Origin: an uncultured Planktomarina sp.
Lineage (GTDB): Bacteria; Pseudomonadota; Alphaproteobacteria; Rhodobacterales; Rhodobacteraceae
Direction: 5' to 3'
DNA: 64,000 bases
Assembly: GCA_905181815.1 (NCBI GenBank)
Contig: CAJIZA010000001.1
Location: 248,001-312,000, forward strand
The notes beneath the pieces are model-generated. The model was not told the origin of the DNA and did no database searches. It was given only the letters and a program-made list of their open reading frames with translations. Position 1 is the first letter of the stretch, and every line of letters starts with the position of its first letter. The position numbers and the translations under genes are program-made. Positions 36,948-46,135 of this stretch are shown here, piece by piece.

Positions 36948-37275
36948 TCTTCGTCCCACTTGTGCACCGCGATCCAAGTAGAACATGGCCGCTTATCCCC
37001 AGATGCAAGGCTCTTATGACATATTTTCTTTATTTTTGCAAAGCCCATTATAGTTTCAATTCGAACTATTCCAATTTCGGCGGATTATTGCATGGCTGGC
37101 TTTGACGGGCGCGCCGCGGTCCGCTTGGCATTGCGATCCAGTGCCCTATCTGGGCTTTGTGCTTTCAGTGTTACAATTTGCAAAATCTAGTGGCTCAATG
37201 GGCAAAAGATATTAGACTTTTGCTCCTAAAATGCTCATTTATTGTCACCTTAGTCTAACAAAGGCGCACTGCCAC
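36948..37275. other. intergenic region between the DUF882 and L,D-transpeptidase genes
   Basis: A divergent promoter region of about 330 bases. It contains an AT-rich stretch at about 37019-37075 and an inverted repeat with arms GCAAAAG (37202-37208) and CTTTTGC (37217-37223) separated by eight bases, 53 bases before the transpeptidase start. I see no credible coding frame or RNA gene. The repeat may be an operator for one or both genes. Confidence 0.5.
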
Positions 37276-38874
37276 ATGTTTGGTCAAATTGATGTCCGTA
37301 TGGGCAAACTCATTGTAAGTATTTTGGCACTTTTATTCAGCACGGAGCTGGTGGCGCAGACCATCGGATTTAAGCAATCTTTGGCTCAATATACAGTTTC
37401 TCACCGTAGTATTTCTGGATTTTACCGCGCGCGGGATTATCGCTCATTTTGGACCGGCCCAACAGCGCAAGAACGCGCGCGATTAGAGGCGCTTATCACC
37501 GCACTTGTCGACGCGGACATGCACGGTCTGCCGAAAGCGCGGTTCAATGCTGAAATTATAGTCTCCAAATTGCGCGCGGCCAATAGTCAAAGTGCTTTGG
37601 GTCAGCTGGAAGCGGAGCTCACAACGGCGTTTCTGGACTATGCGCGCGCCGTGCAGTCAGGTCTGTTGATCCCCTCAGAGGTTGATGAGGAAATTGTCCG
37701 CAAAGTGCGCTACAGTCAACCGCTTGACCTATTGGCAGCGTTGGAGGCCAGCGACCCGCTGGTCTTTTTCAAATCCTTGCCACCGCAAAGCCGCCAATAC
37801 GTTGGACTTGTCAAAGAAAGACTGCGTTTGAAGCGGCAGGTGGTGGCGGGGGGCTGGGGCCAACCTGTGAGTGCCAAGCGCCTAAAGCCAGAGGAGCAGG
37901 GCGCGCAAGTGGTGCTTCTGCGTGATCGCTTGGTCGCCATGGGCTATCTGAGCAGAAGCTATTCCAACACATATGACGGGCCGCTTGCGGCTGCCGTGGA
38001 ACGCTTTCAGGCTGATCATGGGCTTGCCGTGACCGGCACGGCCAACAAGCTGACCCTCGAGCAGGTTAATGTTGCGGCTGCTGATCGCTTGGCATCGGTT
38101 TTGGTGGCATTGGAGCGTGAGCGTTGGTTCAATCAACCTTTAGGCGAGCGGCATATCTCCGTGAATTTGACGGATTTCAAGGCGAAGATCGTCGATTTCG
38201 ACAAGGTGACCTTTGAGACCAATTCTGTTGTTGGAGCGGTGGATGATGATCGCCGCAGTCCCGAATTTTCCGACACTATGGAATATATGGTCGTTAACCC
38301 GAGCTGGTATGTTCCGCGGTCTATCGTTGTCGGTGAGTATTTGCCGATGTTACAAGAGGATGCGACCTCAGTGGATTATCTCGAGCTGCGCGATGATTTG
38401 GGTAATGTGGTGGGGCGTGAGGGGCTGGATTTCACCAGTTTTAATGACGACACCTTCCCCTTCGGCATGCGACAACCGCCCAGCCCTGGTAATGCGTTGG
38501 GTCTGGTAAAGTTCATGTTCCCCAATCGGCATAATATTTATCTTCACGACACCCCAGCCAAAAACCTATTTGGGCGTGAAGTGCGTGCCTTCAGCCATGG
38601 CTGTATTCGCTTGGCGGATCCGTTTGATTTTGCCTATGCGCTTCTCGCAGCGCAAAGTGACGCGCCGAAGGCTCTCTTTCAGGAGGCCTTGGATACAGGC
38701 GAAGAGGTGCAGATCAATTTATTGCGCCGCATACCCGTGCATATTATTTACCGCACGGCGCTGGCGCGGCCGGAGGGCGGATTGGAGTTCCGCCCCGATG
38801 TCTATGGCCGTGACGCAAAGATTTGGCAGGCTTTGCAAAGCCAAGGGGTGGTTATGGGTGAGATCACAGGCTAA
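37276..38874 (+). CDS. L,D-transpeptidase, YcbB-like, with peptidoglycan-binding domain
   Basis: A 532-residue envelope protein with a signal peptide (VRMGKLIVSILALLFSTELV, ending near AQ), a scaffold domain, a peptidoglycan-binding segment at about residues 220-280 (LRDRLVAMGYLSR, AVERFQADHGLAVTGTANKL) and a YkuD catalytic domain. The catalytic cysteine is C443 in AFSHGCIRLADP, with the histidine in NIYLHDTPAK. It forms 3-3 crosslinks or attaches proteins to peptidoglycan. The start is uncertain: ATG 37276 (with AAAGG upstream) is used, and 37231 and 37300 are alternatives. lpxD follows after 29 bases. Confidence 0.88.
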   Translation: MFGQIDVRMGKLIVSILALLFSTELVAQTIGFKQSLAQYTVSHRSISGFYRARDYRSFWTGPTAQERARLEALITALVDADMHGLPKARFNAEIIVSKLRAANSQSALGQLEAELTTAFLDYARAVQSGLLIPSEVDEEIVRKVRYSQPLDLLAALEASDPLVFFKSLPPQSRQYVGLVKERLRLKRQVVAGGWGQPVSAKRLKPEEQGAQVVLLRDRLVAMGYLSRSYSNTYDGPLAAAVERFQADHGLAVTGTANKLTLEQVNVAAADRLASVLVALERERWFNQPLGERHISVNLTDFKAKIVDFDKVTFETNSVVGAVDDDRRSPEFSDTMEYMVVNPSWYVPRSIVVGEYLPMLQEDATSVDYLELRDDLGNVVGREGLDFTSFNDDTFPFGMRQPPSPGNALGLVKFMFPNRHNIYLHDTPAKNLFGREVRAFSHGCIRLADPFDFAYALLAAQSDAPKALFQEALDTGEEVQINLLRRIPVHIIYRTALARPEGGLEFRPDVYGRDAKIWQALQSQGVVMGEITG

Positions 38875-38903
38875 ACGGGGCGTGAAGCAAAGGGCGACTG
38901 TTC

Positions 38904-40001
38904 ATGAGCGTGTGTAATTTACAAGACCTGGCGAAGGCGCTGAACGGCCAAGCCGTGGGGGATGTTGCGTTGAAGGTCACGGGCGCCTGTGAGCCGCAAG
39001 ATGCGGCAGGGGGCCTCTTGGCGATTGCGATAAGCCAATCTTTTGTGGAGCGCTTGCCGCTTGGCCAAGCTCGCATTGCCTTATTGGCCGAGGGCACTGA
39101 CTGGCAAAGTCTCAACCTTTTGGGTGCAATCCTTGTTCCGCGGCCCCGCTTAGCCATGGCGGGTCTCTCGCAAGCTTTTGATCATAGATGGCGGCCGGGT
39201 CCACCCGGCATTCATCCGCAGGCCTGTGTGGAGCCAGGCGCTGAGATTGGCGCTGGCGCGCGGATTGGCGCGTTTTGCCATATCGCTGCGGGGGCGGTCC
39301 TGGGCGAGAATGCTTGGCTCGGCAGCCATGTGGCCCTCGGCGAAGGCTGCACCATTGGCCCTGAGGCCACATTGATGGCGGGCGTGCGGATCGGCGCGGA
39401 GGTGCGTATCGGCGCAAGGTTCATCGCGCAACCGGGGGCGGTGATCGGCGGGGATGGATTTTCTTTTGTGACCCCGGAGCTCTCTGCGATTGAGAATGTG
39501 CGCGAGACACTGGGAGACAGCAAAGGCGCCAAACCGCAACCCTTTACCCGCATTCATTCTCTTGGGTCGGTAGTGATTGGCAATGATGTGGAGCTGGGCG
39601 CCAACAGCTGTATTGATCGCGGCACAATCCGCGACACGCAGATTGGCGATGGCTGCAAATTTGATAATTTGGCCCAGATTGGCCATAATGTAAAAATTGG
39701 TAATAATTGTATGATTTGTGCACAGGTCGGGATCGCCGGTTCCTCCGTGCTGGGAAACAATGTGGTTCTTGGGGGCCAAACCGGGGTGAGTGACAATCTG
39801 TTTATCGGTGACAACGCCATAACGGGCGGCGCGACAAAAGTGCTTAGCAATATCCCTGCGGGGCGCGTGATGCTGGGTTATCCCGCGATGAAAATGGAGG
39901 CGCAGCTTGAGGTCTACAAAAACTTGCGGCGCCTGCCGCGGATGTTAAAAGACCTCGCGCGGCTTAAAAAGTCACTGCCCGGCTCTGACAACAGTCCTTA
40001 A
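38904..40001 (+). CDS. lpxD: UDP-3-O-(3-hydroxyacyl)glucosamine N-acyltransferase
   Basis: A 365-residue acyltransferase of lipid A synthesis. An N-terminal uridine-binding domain (residues 1-100) precedes a left-handed beta helix with many hexapeptide repeats ([40 protein letters not shown]) and the catalytic histidine region in [16 protein letters not shown]-terminal helical extension follows. It lies directly upstream of an acyl carrier protein and a ketoacyl synthase, which suggests that the group supplies a particular acyl chain to lipid A. Confidence 0.93.
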   Translation: MSVCNLQDLAKALNGQAVGDVALKVTGACEPQDAAGGLLAIAISQSFVERLPLGQARIALLAEGTDWQSLNLLGAILVPRPRLAMAGLSQAFDHRWRPGPPGIHPQACVEPGAEIGAGARIGAFCHIAAGAVLGENAWLGSHVALGEGCTIGPEATLMAGVRIGAEVRIGARFIAQPGAVIGGDGFSFVTPELSAIENVRETLGDSKGAKPQPFTRIHSLGSVVIGNDVELGANSCIDRGTIRDTQIGDGCKFDNLAQIGHNVKIGNNCMICAQVGIAGSSVLGNNVVLGGQTGVSDNLFIGDNAITGGATKVLSNIPAGRVMLGYPAMKMEAQLEVYKNLRRLPRMLKDLARLKKSLPGSDNSP

Positions 40002-40020
40002 TGGGCAAAAAGGCGTTCCT

Positions 40021-40278
40021 ATGAGTGTAAAAGACAAGGTCATTCAAATCATTGCTGAGCAAGGCTTGCTGGATATGGCTGATGTAAGTCTATCGGCAAC
40101 GCTGGAGGATCTGGGCATTGACAGCCTTGGCGTGGTGGAAAGTATTTTCGCGATCGAAGAAGAATTCGACATCGAAGTGCCGTTTAATGCCAATGCCCCT
40201 CAGGAAAGTGAATTTGATATATCCTCTGTGGCGACCATTGTTTCTGCGGTTGAAACCCTTGTTGCGGAGCAGACCTAG
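40021..40278 (+). CDS. acyl carrier protein, lipid A-associated
   Basis: An 85-residue acyl carrier protein. The phosphopantetheine serine is S35 in LEDLGIDSLGVVESIF, followed by an acidic recognition helix (AIEEEFDIEVPF). It is not the housekeeping AcpP, which is usually found with fabG and fabF elsewhere. Its place between lpxD (19 bases upstream) and a ketoacyl synthase (3 bases downstream) suggests a role like AcpXL in making a special lipid A acyl chain; the chain is unknown. Confidence 0.9.
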   Translation: MSVKDKVIQIIAEQGLLDMADVSLSATLEDLGIDSLGVVESIFAIEEEFDIEVPFNANAPQESEFDISSVATIVSAVETLVAEQT

Positions 40279-40281
40279 CCC

Positions 40282-41490
40282 ATGAACCGCGTGGTGATTA
40301 CAGGGGCTGGGACCATCAATGCTTTGGGTCGATCTGTGCCGGAAACTTTGCAAGCCATGCGCGAAGGACAGCTTGGAATTGGGCCTTTGCAGATGCGTGA
40401 CCTGGACAGGCTATCTGTAAAAATTGGTGGGCAAATCAAGAATTTTGATCCTGAGGCGTATTTTGATCGGCAAAAATTAGCACTTTATGATCGGGTGACT
40501 CAACTGACGCTTTTGGCCAGCCGCGAGGCGATCACGCAGTCTGGCTTGGAGATCACGGAGGAGCTGTCGGAAGCGACGGGTTTGGTTCTTGGAACCGCTG
40601 CGGGTGGGATGAACACCTGGGATGATAATTTCCGGTCTGTCTACGAAGAGGGCAAAAATAGGGTGCACCCTTTTGTCGTGCCGAAACTCATGACCAATGC
40701 AGCCGCCAGCCATGTGTCGATGGCCCATAATATCAAAGGTCCCTCCTTAACTGTCTCAACCGCCTGCGCCAGTTCAAATCACGCGATTGGATTGGCGTTT
40801 CAGATGGTCCGCAGCGGCATGGCACAGGTGATGCTGGCCGGCGGCGCCGATGCGATGCTGACTTTTGGCGGCATTAAGGCCTGGGAAGGGCTGCGCGTGA
40901 TGTCCAAAACCGCTTGCCGGCCCTTTTCCGCCAATAGATCGGGAATGGTCCAAGGCGAGGGGGCAGGGGTCTTCGTGCTTGAGACCTATGAGGGAGCCAA
41001 GGCGCGCGGTGCTGAAATACTAGCAGAACTCATCGGATTTTCTATGACCTCAGATGCCGGTGATATTGTGATGCCAAATCAGCAGGGTGCTGTGCGCGCC
41101 ATCCGCGGTGCGCTCCGCGATGCGCGTCTAGATCCGCAAGATATTGGCTATATCAACGCTCATGGCACGGGAACCGCGGCGAATGACAAGACCGAATGTG
41201 CGGCGGTGACGGAGGCTTTCGGCGCCCATGCGCAAGCCTTGATGATGTCATCGACCAAATCCATGCATGGACATTTGATAGGCGGGGCGGGCGCTGTGGA
41301 ATTACTTGCATGCCTTATGGCACTGCGGGACGGGGTTATTGCGCCTACCATTGGCTATGAACATCCAGACTCCGAGTGCGCGCTTGATGTGGTGCCGAAT
41401 ATATCCCGTCAAGCAAAGGTCACCGCGACCTTGTCCAATGCCTTCGCCTTTGGGGGCATGAATGCGGTTCTGGTGTTGAAAGCGATTTAG
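40282..41490 (+). CDS. beta-ketoacyl-ACP synthase II-type enzyme
   Basis: A 402-residue FabF-like condensing enzyme. The active-site cysteine is C162 in VSTACASSNHAIG, with histidines H294 (NAHGTGTAANDKTE) and H331 (STKSMHGHLIGGAGAVE) completing the triad. It begins three bases after the acyl carrier protein stop, so the pair is translationally coupled. Likely elongates an acyl chain on that carrier for lipid A. Whether it could replace the housekeeping FabF is not known. Confidence 0.92.
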   Translation: MNRVVITGAGTINALGRSVPETLQAMREGQLGIGPLQMRDLDRLSVKIGGQIKNFDPEAYFDRQKLALYDRVTQLTLLASREAITQSGLEITEELSEATGLVLGTAAGGMNTWDDNFRSVYEEGKNRVHPFVVPKLMTNAAASHVSMAHNIKGPSLTVSTACASSNHAIGLAFQMVRSGMAQVMLAGGADAMLTFGGIKAWEGLRVMSKTACRPFSANRSGMVQGEGAGVFVLETYEGAKARGAEILAELIGFSMTSDAGDIVMPNQQGAVRAIRGALRDARLDPQDIGYINAHGTGTAANDKTECAAVTEAFGAHAQALMMSSTKSMHGHLIGGAGAVELLACLMALRDGVIAPTIGYEHPDSECALDVVPNISRQAKVTATLSNAFAFGGMNAVLVLKAI

Positions 41491-41493
41491 GGC

Positions 41494-42159
41494 CTATGCG
41501 CAATTAATTGCGCATAGGCCCATCAAGGCCTCATGCCCTGCGGTAAATCCCGTCAAAGATAATGTAAGGCGTTCGGGCTGCGTTGGGGCCGCGGCGGGAA
41601 ACATGGTGATGATTGCCCGAGCGCCGGAGCGGTAGCTGTCGAGATCGTCTTCAGTGAGACCTATGCGCGCCACGCAGCCCATTTGCACACAGAATGCGAA
41701 CGGATATATTTTGGCATTTTCATCATCCACTTGAATGGTCAATTGTTGGGTTAATAAGGTTTCCAAAGGTGTAATTACATTTGCCCCGGCAATAACGAGC
41801 CCGTCGGATTGGATGGGGTTTAAGTTATATTCTGCCACGGGCGAGCCATCGGGGGTATGCATCAATTGAAATAACCGACACGGATCTTGTGTTTGCTCTG
41901 TTTTCAGACAGTGCAGCGTCCAATCCCCAAAACTACCTTTGACATAGTATTAGCCCATCGCCGGAGTGCTTTCGACAACTTCACCGGTTGAGAATTTCTC
42001 TGCCGCCGGCATTTGAGCCGTTTGCGCCTGAAGCGCAGTGTGGGACAACAGAAGGTATAGGATCGCGCCAATATAGTTTGTTACTATAAACACCAAATGG
42101 TCCTTTGCTATCGCACGCAGTATGAACAGTGATCTTGTCATAAATGTCTTAAAATTCAT
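41494..42159 (-). pseudogene. invasion-associated locus B (IalB) family gene interrupted by a stop codon
   Basis: The minus-strand frame carries an N-terminal hydrophobic signal region (about residues 20-45, ending LQAQTAQMPAAE) and, downstream, a typical IalB domain: FGDWTLHCLKTEQTQDPCRL, GLVIAGANVITPLETLLTQQ, FCVQMGCVARIGLTEDDLDS and a terminal SLTGFTAGHEALMGLC. A TAA at 41950-41952 splits the two parts in the same frame, just after STPAMG. A CAA to TAA change would explain it. The downstream part could be reinitiated only at an internal ATG (41865 or 41862), without the signal peptide. IalB proteins are periplasmic and of poorly known function. It converges with the ketoacyl synthase gene three bases away. 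Confidence 0.82.
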
Positions 42160-42464
42160 TCCGATGTGCCAGCCAGCCTCTGGGAGCGCAACCTGAAAAA
42201 ATTAAACCAGAGGATTTGTTTCCAAAAACCTTTGGTTTAATTTTTCAGCCTATCGGGCTTGCCGACTAAGCGGAGTGAAAAAAATATGTTTTGGTCGTCA
42301 ATGAGAATTTTAAACTATTTTCTAAACAAACCGGGCCCAAAGGCGCGGTTTAGTAAAGGGAGGGAGGACATAGAAAAACTTCTTTCACACCAAACTTATA
42401 GCCCCAGATTGTTAAAATATCGTTCACAAACGGTGCGTTGTTTGGGCCCATTTTTGCTCTATGT
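42160..42464. other. AT-rich intergenic region with a long inverted repeat
   Basis: About 305 bases without a convincing gene. It holds a long imperfect inverted repeat at 42193-42213 and 42229-42248. A 72-codon open frame on the plus strand here has no ribosome binding site or recognisable similarity and is not called as a gene. No RNA gene was recognised. Confidence 0.5.
42193..42248. terminator. long imperfect inverted repeat, likely terminator of the CorC-like gene
   Basis: Arms of about 20 bases (CTGAAAAAATTAAACCAGAG and CTTTGGTTTAATTTTTCAG) pair with one mismatch and a one-base difference around a loop of about 15 bases. A T run follows on both strands. It lies about 215 bases after the stop of the minus-strand CorC-like gene. 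It could act as a terminator in both directions. Confidence 0.55.
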
Positions 42465-43763
42465 CTACAACCTGTAGATTTTGAGCTGTGTTATGCGGTT
42501 TTCTTTGCGAGCAGCGACTTCAAAGCGAAAGCCGTGAAATACGAAGACTTGACCCTCAGCAGGTATCATCTGCGCTTCATGGATAACCAAGCCGGCTAGC
42601 GTGTTGGCCTCTTCATCCGGCAGGCTCCAATCCTGCGCCCTGTTCAAATCGCGAATGGTCATTGCCCCATCAACCACAACATGACCGTCTTGCGCTGCAG
42701 TGACCCCTTGGTCGCTGGTGTCAAATTCATCGGTGATCTCGCCGACGATTTCTTCCAAAATATCTTCCAAAGTGATCAGCCCCTGCAAAGCGCCATATTC
42801 ATCCACCACCAAAGCAAAATGAGTGTGCCGCTTTAGAAACTGCCGCATTTGATCGTCCAGAGGCGTTGTTTCTGGCACGAAATAGGGCTCCATCGCGACA
42901 TCTAGCACCTGAAATTTAGCCAGATCTTCACTGCCGGCCGCGCTGTCGCGTGTGAGCTTAACCATGGCACGGGCCAAATCCTTCGCGTGGATCACCCCAA
43001 CAATATTCTCAGGATTACCGCGATAGAGTGGCAGTCGCGTGTGCGCACTTTCGAGGCATTGCGAGAGAATTTCCTCGGCCGGCAAGGAAACGTCAATCAT
43101 CTCAATGCCGGATCTGTGCAGCATGATTTCCTCGACTGTGCGATCTGAGAGATCCAATGCGCCCAAGATACGGTCCCGGTCCTCTTTTTCAAGCAAACCC
43201 TCTTGGTGGCCCAAAGTGAGCGCCCCCGCGATTTCTTCGCGCACGGCCAAAATATTTGTGTTAGGGTCCGTAGCGACGCCAAAAACCCATAAAACGCCAC
43301 GTACCAAGAGGCGAACAAAGCTGACCACTGGGGCGAAAACGAAGACGACCAAAGAGATAGGGCGCGAGACCCTTATGGCGGCACTCTCAGCATTAGTAAT
43401 CGCATAGGTCTTGGGAAGCACTTCGGCGAAGACCAAAACCAAAAACGTCATGACCAATGTGGCCAAAACAATGCCATTCTCGCCTACCATCTGTGTAAAA
43501 AGCGCAGTGATCAAAGAGGTCGCCAGAATATTGACCAAGTTATTGCCCAAAAGAACTGAACCGATCAAACGCTCATTGTCATTGGTCACTTTCAAGGCCC
43601 TTGCGGCGCCAAGCGAGCCTTTGTCAGCTTGCGCCTGCAGCTTGCTGCGCGAGGCTGCGGTCAAGGCAGTCTCTGAGCCAGAGAAAAAACTCGATAGGAT
43701 CAGTAGGACAAAAATCGCCCCAAAGGTAATCCAAAAGCCAGAGTCAAAGTTAAAATTTTCCAT
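42465..43763 (-). CDS. CNNM/CorC family membrane protein with CBS domains
   Basis: A 432-residue integral membrane protein. The N-terminal DUF21 domain has about four membrane segments (FWITFGAIFVLLILSSFFSG, SVLLGNNLVNILATSLITAL, VLATLVMTFLVLVFAEVLPK, PISLVVFVFAPVVSFVRLLV). Two CBS domains follow at about 205-335, then a C-terminal CorC/HlyC transporter-associated domain (DGAMTIRDLNRAQDWSLPDE). Such proteins are linked to magnesium or cobalt efflux; older names call them hemolysins. The start overlaps the xerD stop by one base. Confidence 0.88.
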   Translation of the reverse strand: MENFNFDSGFWITFGAIFVLLILSSFFSGSETALTAASRSKLQAQADKGSLGAARALKVTNDNERLIGSVLLGNNLVNILATSLITALFTQMVGENGIVLATLVMTFLVLVFAEVLPKTYAITNAESAAIRVSRPISLVVFVFAPVVSFVRLLVRGVLWVFGVATDPNTNILAVREEIAGALTLGHQEGLLEKEDRDRILGALDLSDRTVEEIMLHRSGIEMIDVSLPAEEILSQCLESAHTRLPLYRGNPENIVGVIHAKDLARAMVKLTRDSAAGSEDLAKFQVLDVAMEPYFVPETTPLDDQMRQFLKRHTHFALVVDEYGALQGLITLEDILEEIVGEITDEFDTSDQGVTAAQDGHVVVDGAMTIRDLNRAQDWSLPDEEANTLAGLVIHEAQMIPAEGQVFVFHGFRFEVAARKENRITQLKIYRL

Positions 43764-44683
43764 CACAGACCTATTTTCAGTGGTTGCGCCAAAGGATGAT
43801 GCTCCAGCACCAGCTCGCGCAACCGTTCTTCTTGGATATGCGTGTAAATCTCTGTTGTCGCAATATCTGCATGGCCTAAAAGCGTTTGAATTACTCTTAA
43901 ATCCGCGCCACCGGCCAGTAAATGGGTGGCAAATGCATGTCGCAGAGTATGCGGCGTGACATTAATTGGATCAATACCAGCACAAATCGCCAGCTTCTTT
44001 ATCTGCTGAAAAAACCAAATGCGGGTCAAATGGCCCAATTTTCCACGTGAGGGGAAGAGGAAGGCGGATTTTTCAGTCAGCGGATCGGAGTCACGCAGAG
44101 TAAGCCAAAGTTTTGTCGCCTCGCGGGCTGCCGGGGAGAGTGGCACCATACGCTCCTTGCTGCCTTTGCCGCGCACCAAAATCATCTGCGGATTGCCGCG
44201 GACCGCCTCAGCTGGCAGGCTGACCAATTCTGTCACCCGCATGCCCGTAGCATAAAGAAGTTCCATCAAGCAGGTCAGACGCAGCTTGTCATGGCGCTTT
44301 GCTGGCATCTTCCTTGCGTGCAGCAGCAGCCGGTCAACCTCATCATGATCCAGAGACTTTGGCAGATGTTTGTCTTTGCCTGGTCCTCTGACTTGAATGG
44401 CGGGATTATCTTTGCGCAGCTCCTCTTCGAAGGCGAAACGGTATAGCTGTTTGATTGCCGAGAGCCGCCGGGCTTTGGTGGCGGTGGCAAGACCGGCCGA
44501 CTCGCATTGCACTAGATAATCCTCCACCATGGCACGCGTAGCCGTAGAAAATCCCGCGCTGCGCTGCTCAAGATAGGCCAGGAAGTCCTTCAGGTCACGG
44601 CCATAGGCCTCTTGCGTATTGCGCGCTGCGCCGAAATCAGCCGCCTGCGCTTCAAGAAAAATGGAAATCCACGAAAGGCTCAT
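43763..44683 (-). CDS. xerD: site-specific tyrosine recombinase XerD
   Basis: A 306-residue tyrosine recombinase that resolves chromosome dimers with XerC at dif. The N-terminal core-binding domain covers about 1-100. Catalytic residues are R149 (ATGMRVTEL), H245 and R248 (TPHTLRHAFA), H271 (LGHADIATTEIY) and Y280. Its length and sequence are of the housekeeping Xer type rather than a mobile integrase. It overlaps both its neighbours by a few bases, in one minus-strand unit with the CorC-like gene. Confidence 0.92.
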   Translation of the reverse strand: MSLSWISIFLEAQAADFGAARNTQEAYGRDLKDFLAYLEQRSAGFSTATRAMVEDYLVQCESAGLATATKARRLSAIKQLYRFAFEEELRKDNPAIQVRGPGKDKHLPKSLDHDEVDRLLLHARKMPAKRHDKLRLTCLMELLYATGMRVTELVSLPAEAVRGNPQMILVRGKGSKERMVPLSPAAREATKLWLTLRDSDPLTEKSAFLFPSRGKLGHLTRIWFFQQIKKLAICAGIDPINVTPHTLRHAFATHLLAGGADLRVIQTLLGHADIATTEIYTHIQEERLRELVLEHHPLAQPLKIGL

Positions 44684-46134
44684 CGCGTATCGGCCAAGAT
44701 CATGAACTCCAGAGCCAATTGTTGCGCGAGTGGTGTCAGCCCCATCGCACGGAAAAGGGCCAGCGCCTCAATCAAGGCGAGATCATTGCCCTCTAATCCG
44801 TCAGTGATTAATCCGATTGCTCGGAGCATATTGGCGGAGCAGAAGAGCAGGCTTGCCGGGATTTCTTGATTGAATTCCGCCATGAGCCGATCGAAGTTTT
44901 CTTGCAAAATATGCGGGTTAATACGCCGCAAACGAGCCATAGTTGGTTCAAAGTCAAAGGCATTTGATCGGCTAAGAACCTGCATTTGAAAGAGGATATC
45001 ATCTCCATAGCCAGAGGCGTCGAATTTCATCAACATCGGTGACCAAGCATGAGCCAGAGGGGCGGCTAGTCCTTGGGCACGCATGAGTGTCCAAAAGGCG
45101 AGCAGTTCGTCGCTCGGGTCAATGATGGGATCGGCCAGGGTTAGATCTAGGTTTTGAACCGCATTCACGCGGTCCCACACACCGCCCGAGGCCAATGGTT
45201 GGTCGGATTTATAACGCTCAAGCAGTTGAGCCGCGGGCAGGCTGCCGACCGCGCCCAACCGTTCGGCGGCTTCAATCTGGGTCTTCCAGCCGCTGGAGGG
45301 GCTTAAATCGGAAGGCGCAAACTTCAACGGCAGACCTTGGGTTGGAACGGGTTGGCCCGCGCCGGCGCGTAGTTGAAACTCTAAGGCGGTCAACTGATTC
45401 GGATCCACATTTGGCAATTCTAAACTGTCGGCAAGCTCTGGGTCTAAATCAACGGCCAGGAGCGCGGAGAGAGTCGAAGGGAAGGCGCCGAGTGTGTCGA
45501 GGGTGAAGTAATTCAATTCCGCCGTTTTCCATGAGCCCACACGGGCCTGACAATAGACTTTCAATGCCTCGTTGTCTGTTAAATGCCGCGACAGGTTGAG
45601 CTGGCGGCACATCCGTTCAACATTGCCGGTCAAAAGAGCGGTTTCGGCAAAAAGTGCAAAACCTTCCTGTGATTGGATCTGGGACTGTCCCAAAAGGCTG
45701 TAGGCGGCCTGTACCGCGCCGCCCTCAATTAGCGCTTGAACGCGCGTGTTTAAAACTGTCTCATTGCCCAAGGTTTCGGCCAAGAGCGCGCGCAGCAGGA
45801 GATCATCAGCTGCCGGAAGCCCGGACCGAGGTGTAGTATTGAGAATTTGCCGCAGCATTCTGGGTTCAAGATCAGTCCAAAAATTTTCGGGGATACCAGA
45901 AATTTTACTCGGGATCAGCCCATAGGTTTTCTCCACAGGCGCATCAAGCTCAATGACATCAATCTCAGCTAGTTCCGCCCCACGCGTTGGATCGCCGACG
46001 ATTATGGGCTTTTCGCTGAGCGGCGCAAGTCCTGGCTGAGAAAGCCAATCAATCGCCGAGATCGGCGCGTCGGTTTGAGCCCAAAGCGGCGGGGCCATTA
46101 GCAGGCTGACAAAACAGACGTGCGCAATCTTCAT
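44680..46134 (-). CDS. uncharacterised exported protein upstream of xerD
   Basis: A 484-residue protein of no family I can name. The first 20 residues form a signal peptide (MKIAHVCFVSLLMAPPLWAQ). The rest is rich in A, L and E with repeated helical segments (LLRALLAETLGNETVLNTRV, AAYSLLGQSQIQSQEGFALF) that suggest alpha-solenoid or TPR-like packing. ATG at 46134 is chosen because it gives the signal peptide. It overlaps the xerD start by four bases and begins one base after a small membrane protein gene. Similar proteins occur at this position in other roseobacters, as far as I recall. A periplasmic scaffold role is possible. Confidence 0.8.
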   Translation of the reverse strand: MKIAHVCFVSLLMAPPLWAQTDAPISAIDWLSQPGLAPLSEKPIIVGDPTRGAELAEIDVIELDAPVEKTYGLIPSKISGIPENFWTDLEPRMLRQILNTTPRSGLPAADDLLLRALLAETLGNETVLNTRVQALIEGGAVQAAYSLLGQSQIQSQEGFALFAETALLTGNVERMCRQLNLSRHLTDNEALKVYCQARVGSWKTAELNYFTLDTLGAFPSTLSALLAVDLDPELADSLELPNVDPNQLTALEFQLRAGAGQPVPTQGLPLKFAPSDLSPSSGWKTQIEAAERLGAVGSLPAAQLLERYKSDQPLASGGVWDRVNAVQNLDLTLADPIIDPSDELLAFWTLMRAQGLAAPLAHAWSPMLMKFDASGYGDDILFQMQVLSRSNAFDFEPTMARLRRINPHILQENFDRLMAEFNQEIPASLLFCSANMLRAIGLITDGLEGNDLALIEALALFRAMGLTPLAQQLALEFMILADTR

Positions 46135-46135
46135 C

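Noticed and set aside
41950-41952. Stop codon readthrough in the ialB-like gene
   Set aside because: The codon is TAA, the strongest stop, with no sign of a recoding element.
42259-42477. A 72-codon plus-strand frame in the AT-rich gap before the CorC-like gene
   Set aside because: No ribosome binding site, no similarity, and it overlaps the end of the CorC-like gene. It may be chance in AT-rich DNA.
43763-44683. The tyrosine recombinase as a sign of a mobile element
   Set aside because: Length, motifs and coupling to housekeeping genes fit XerD; no attachment repeats or cargo genes are next to it.
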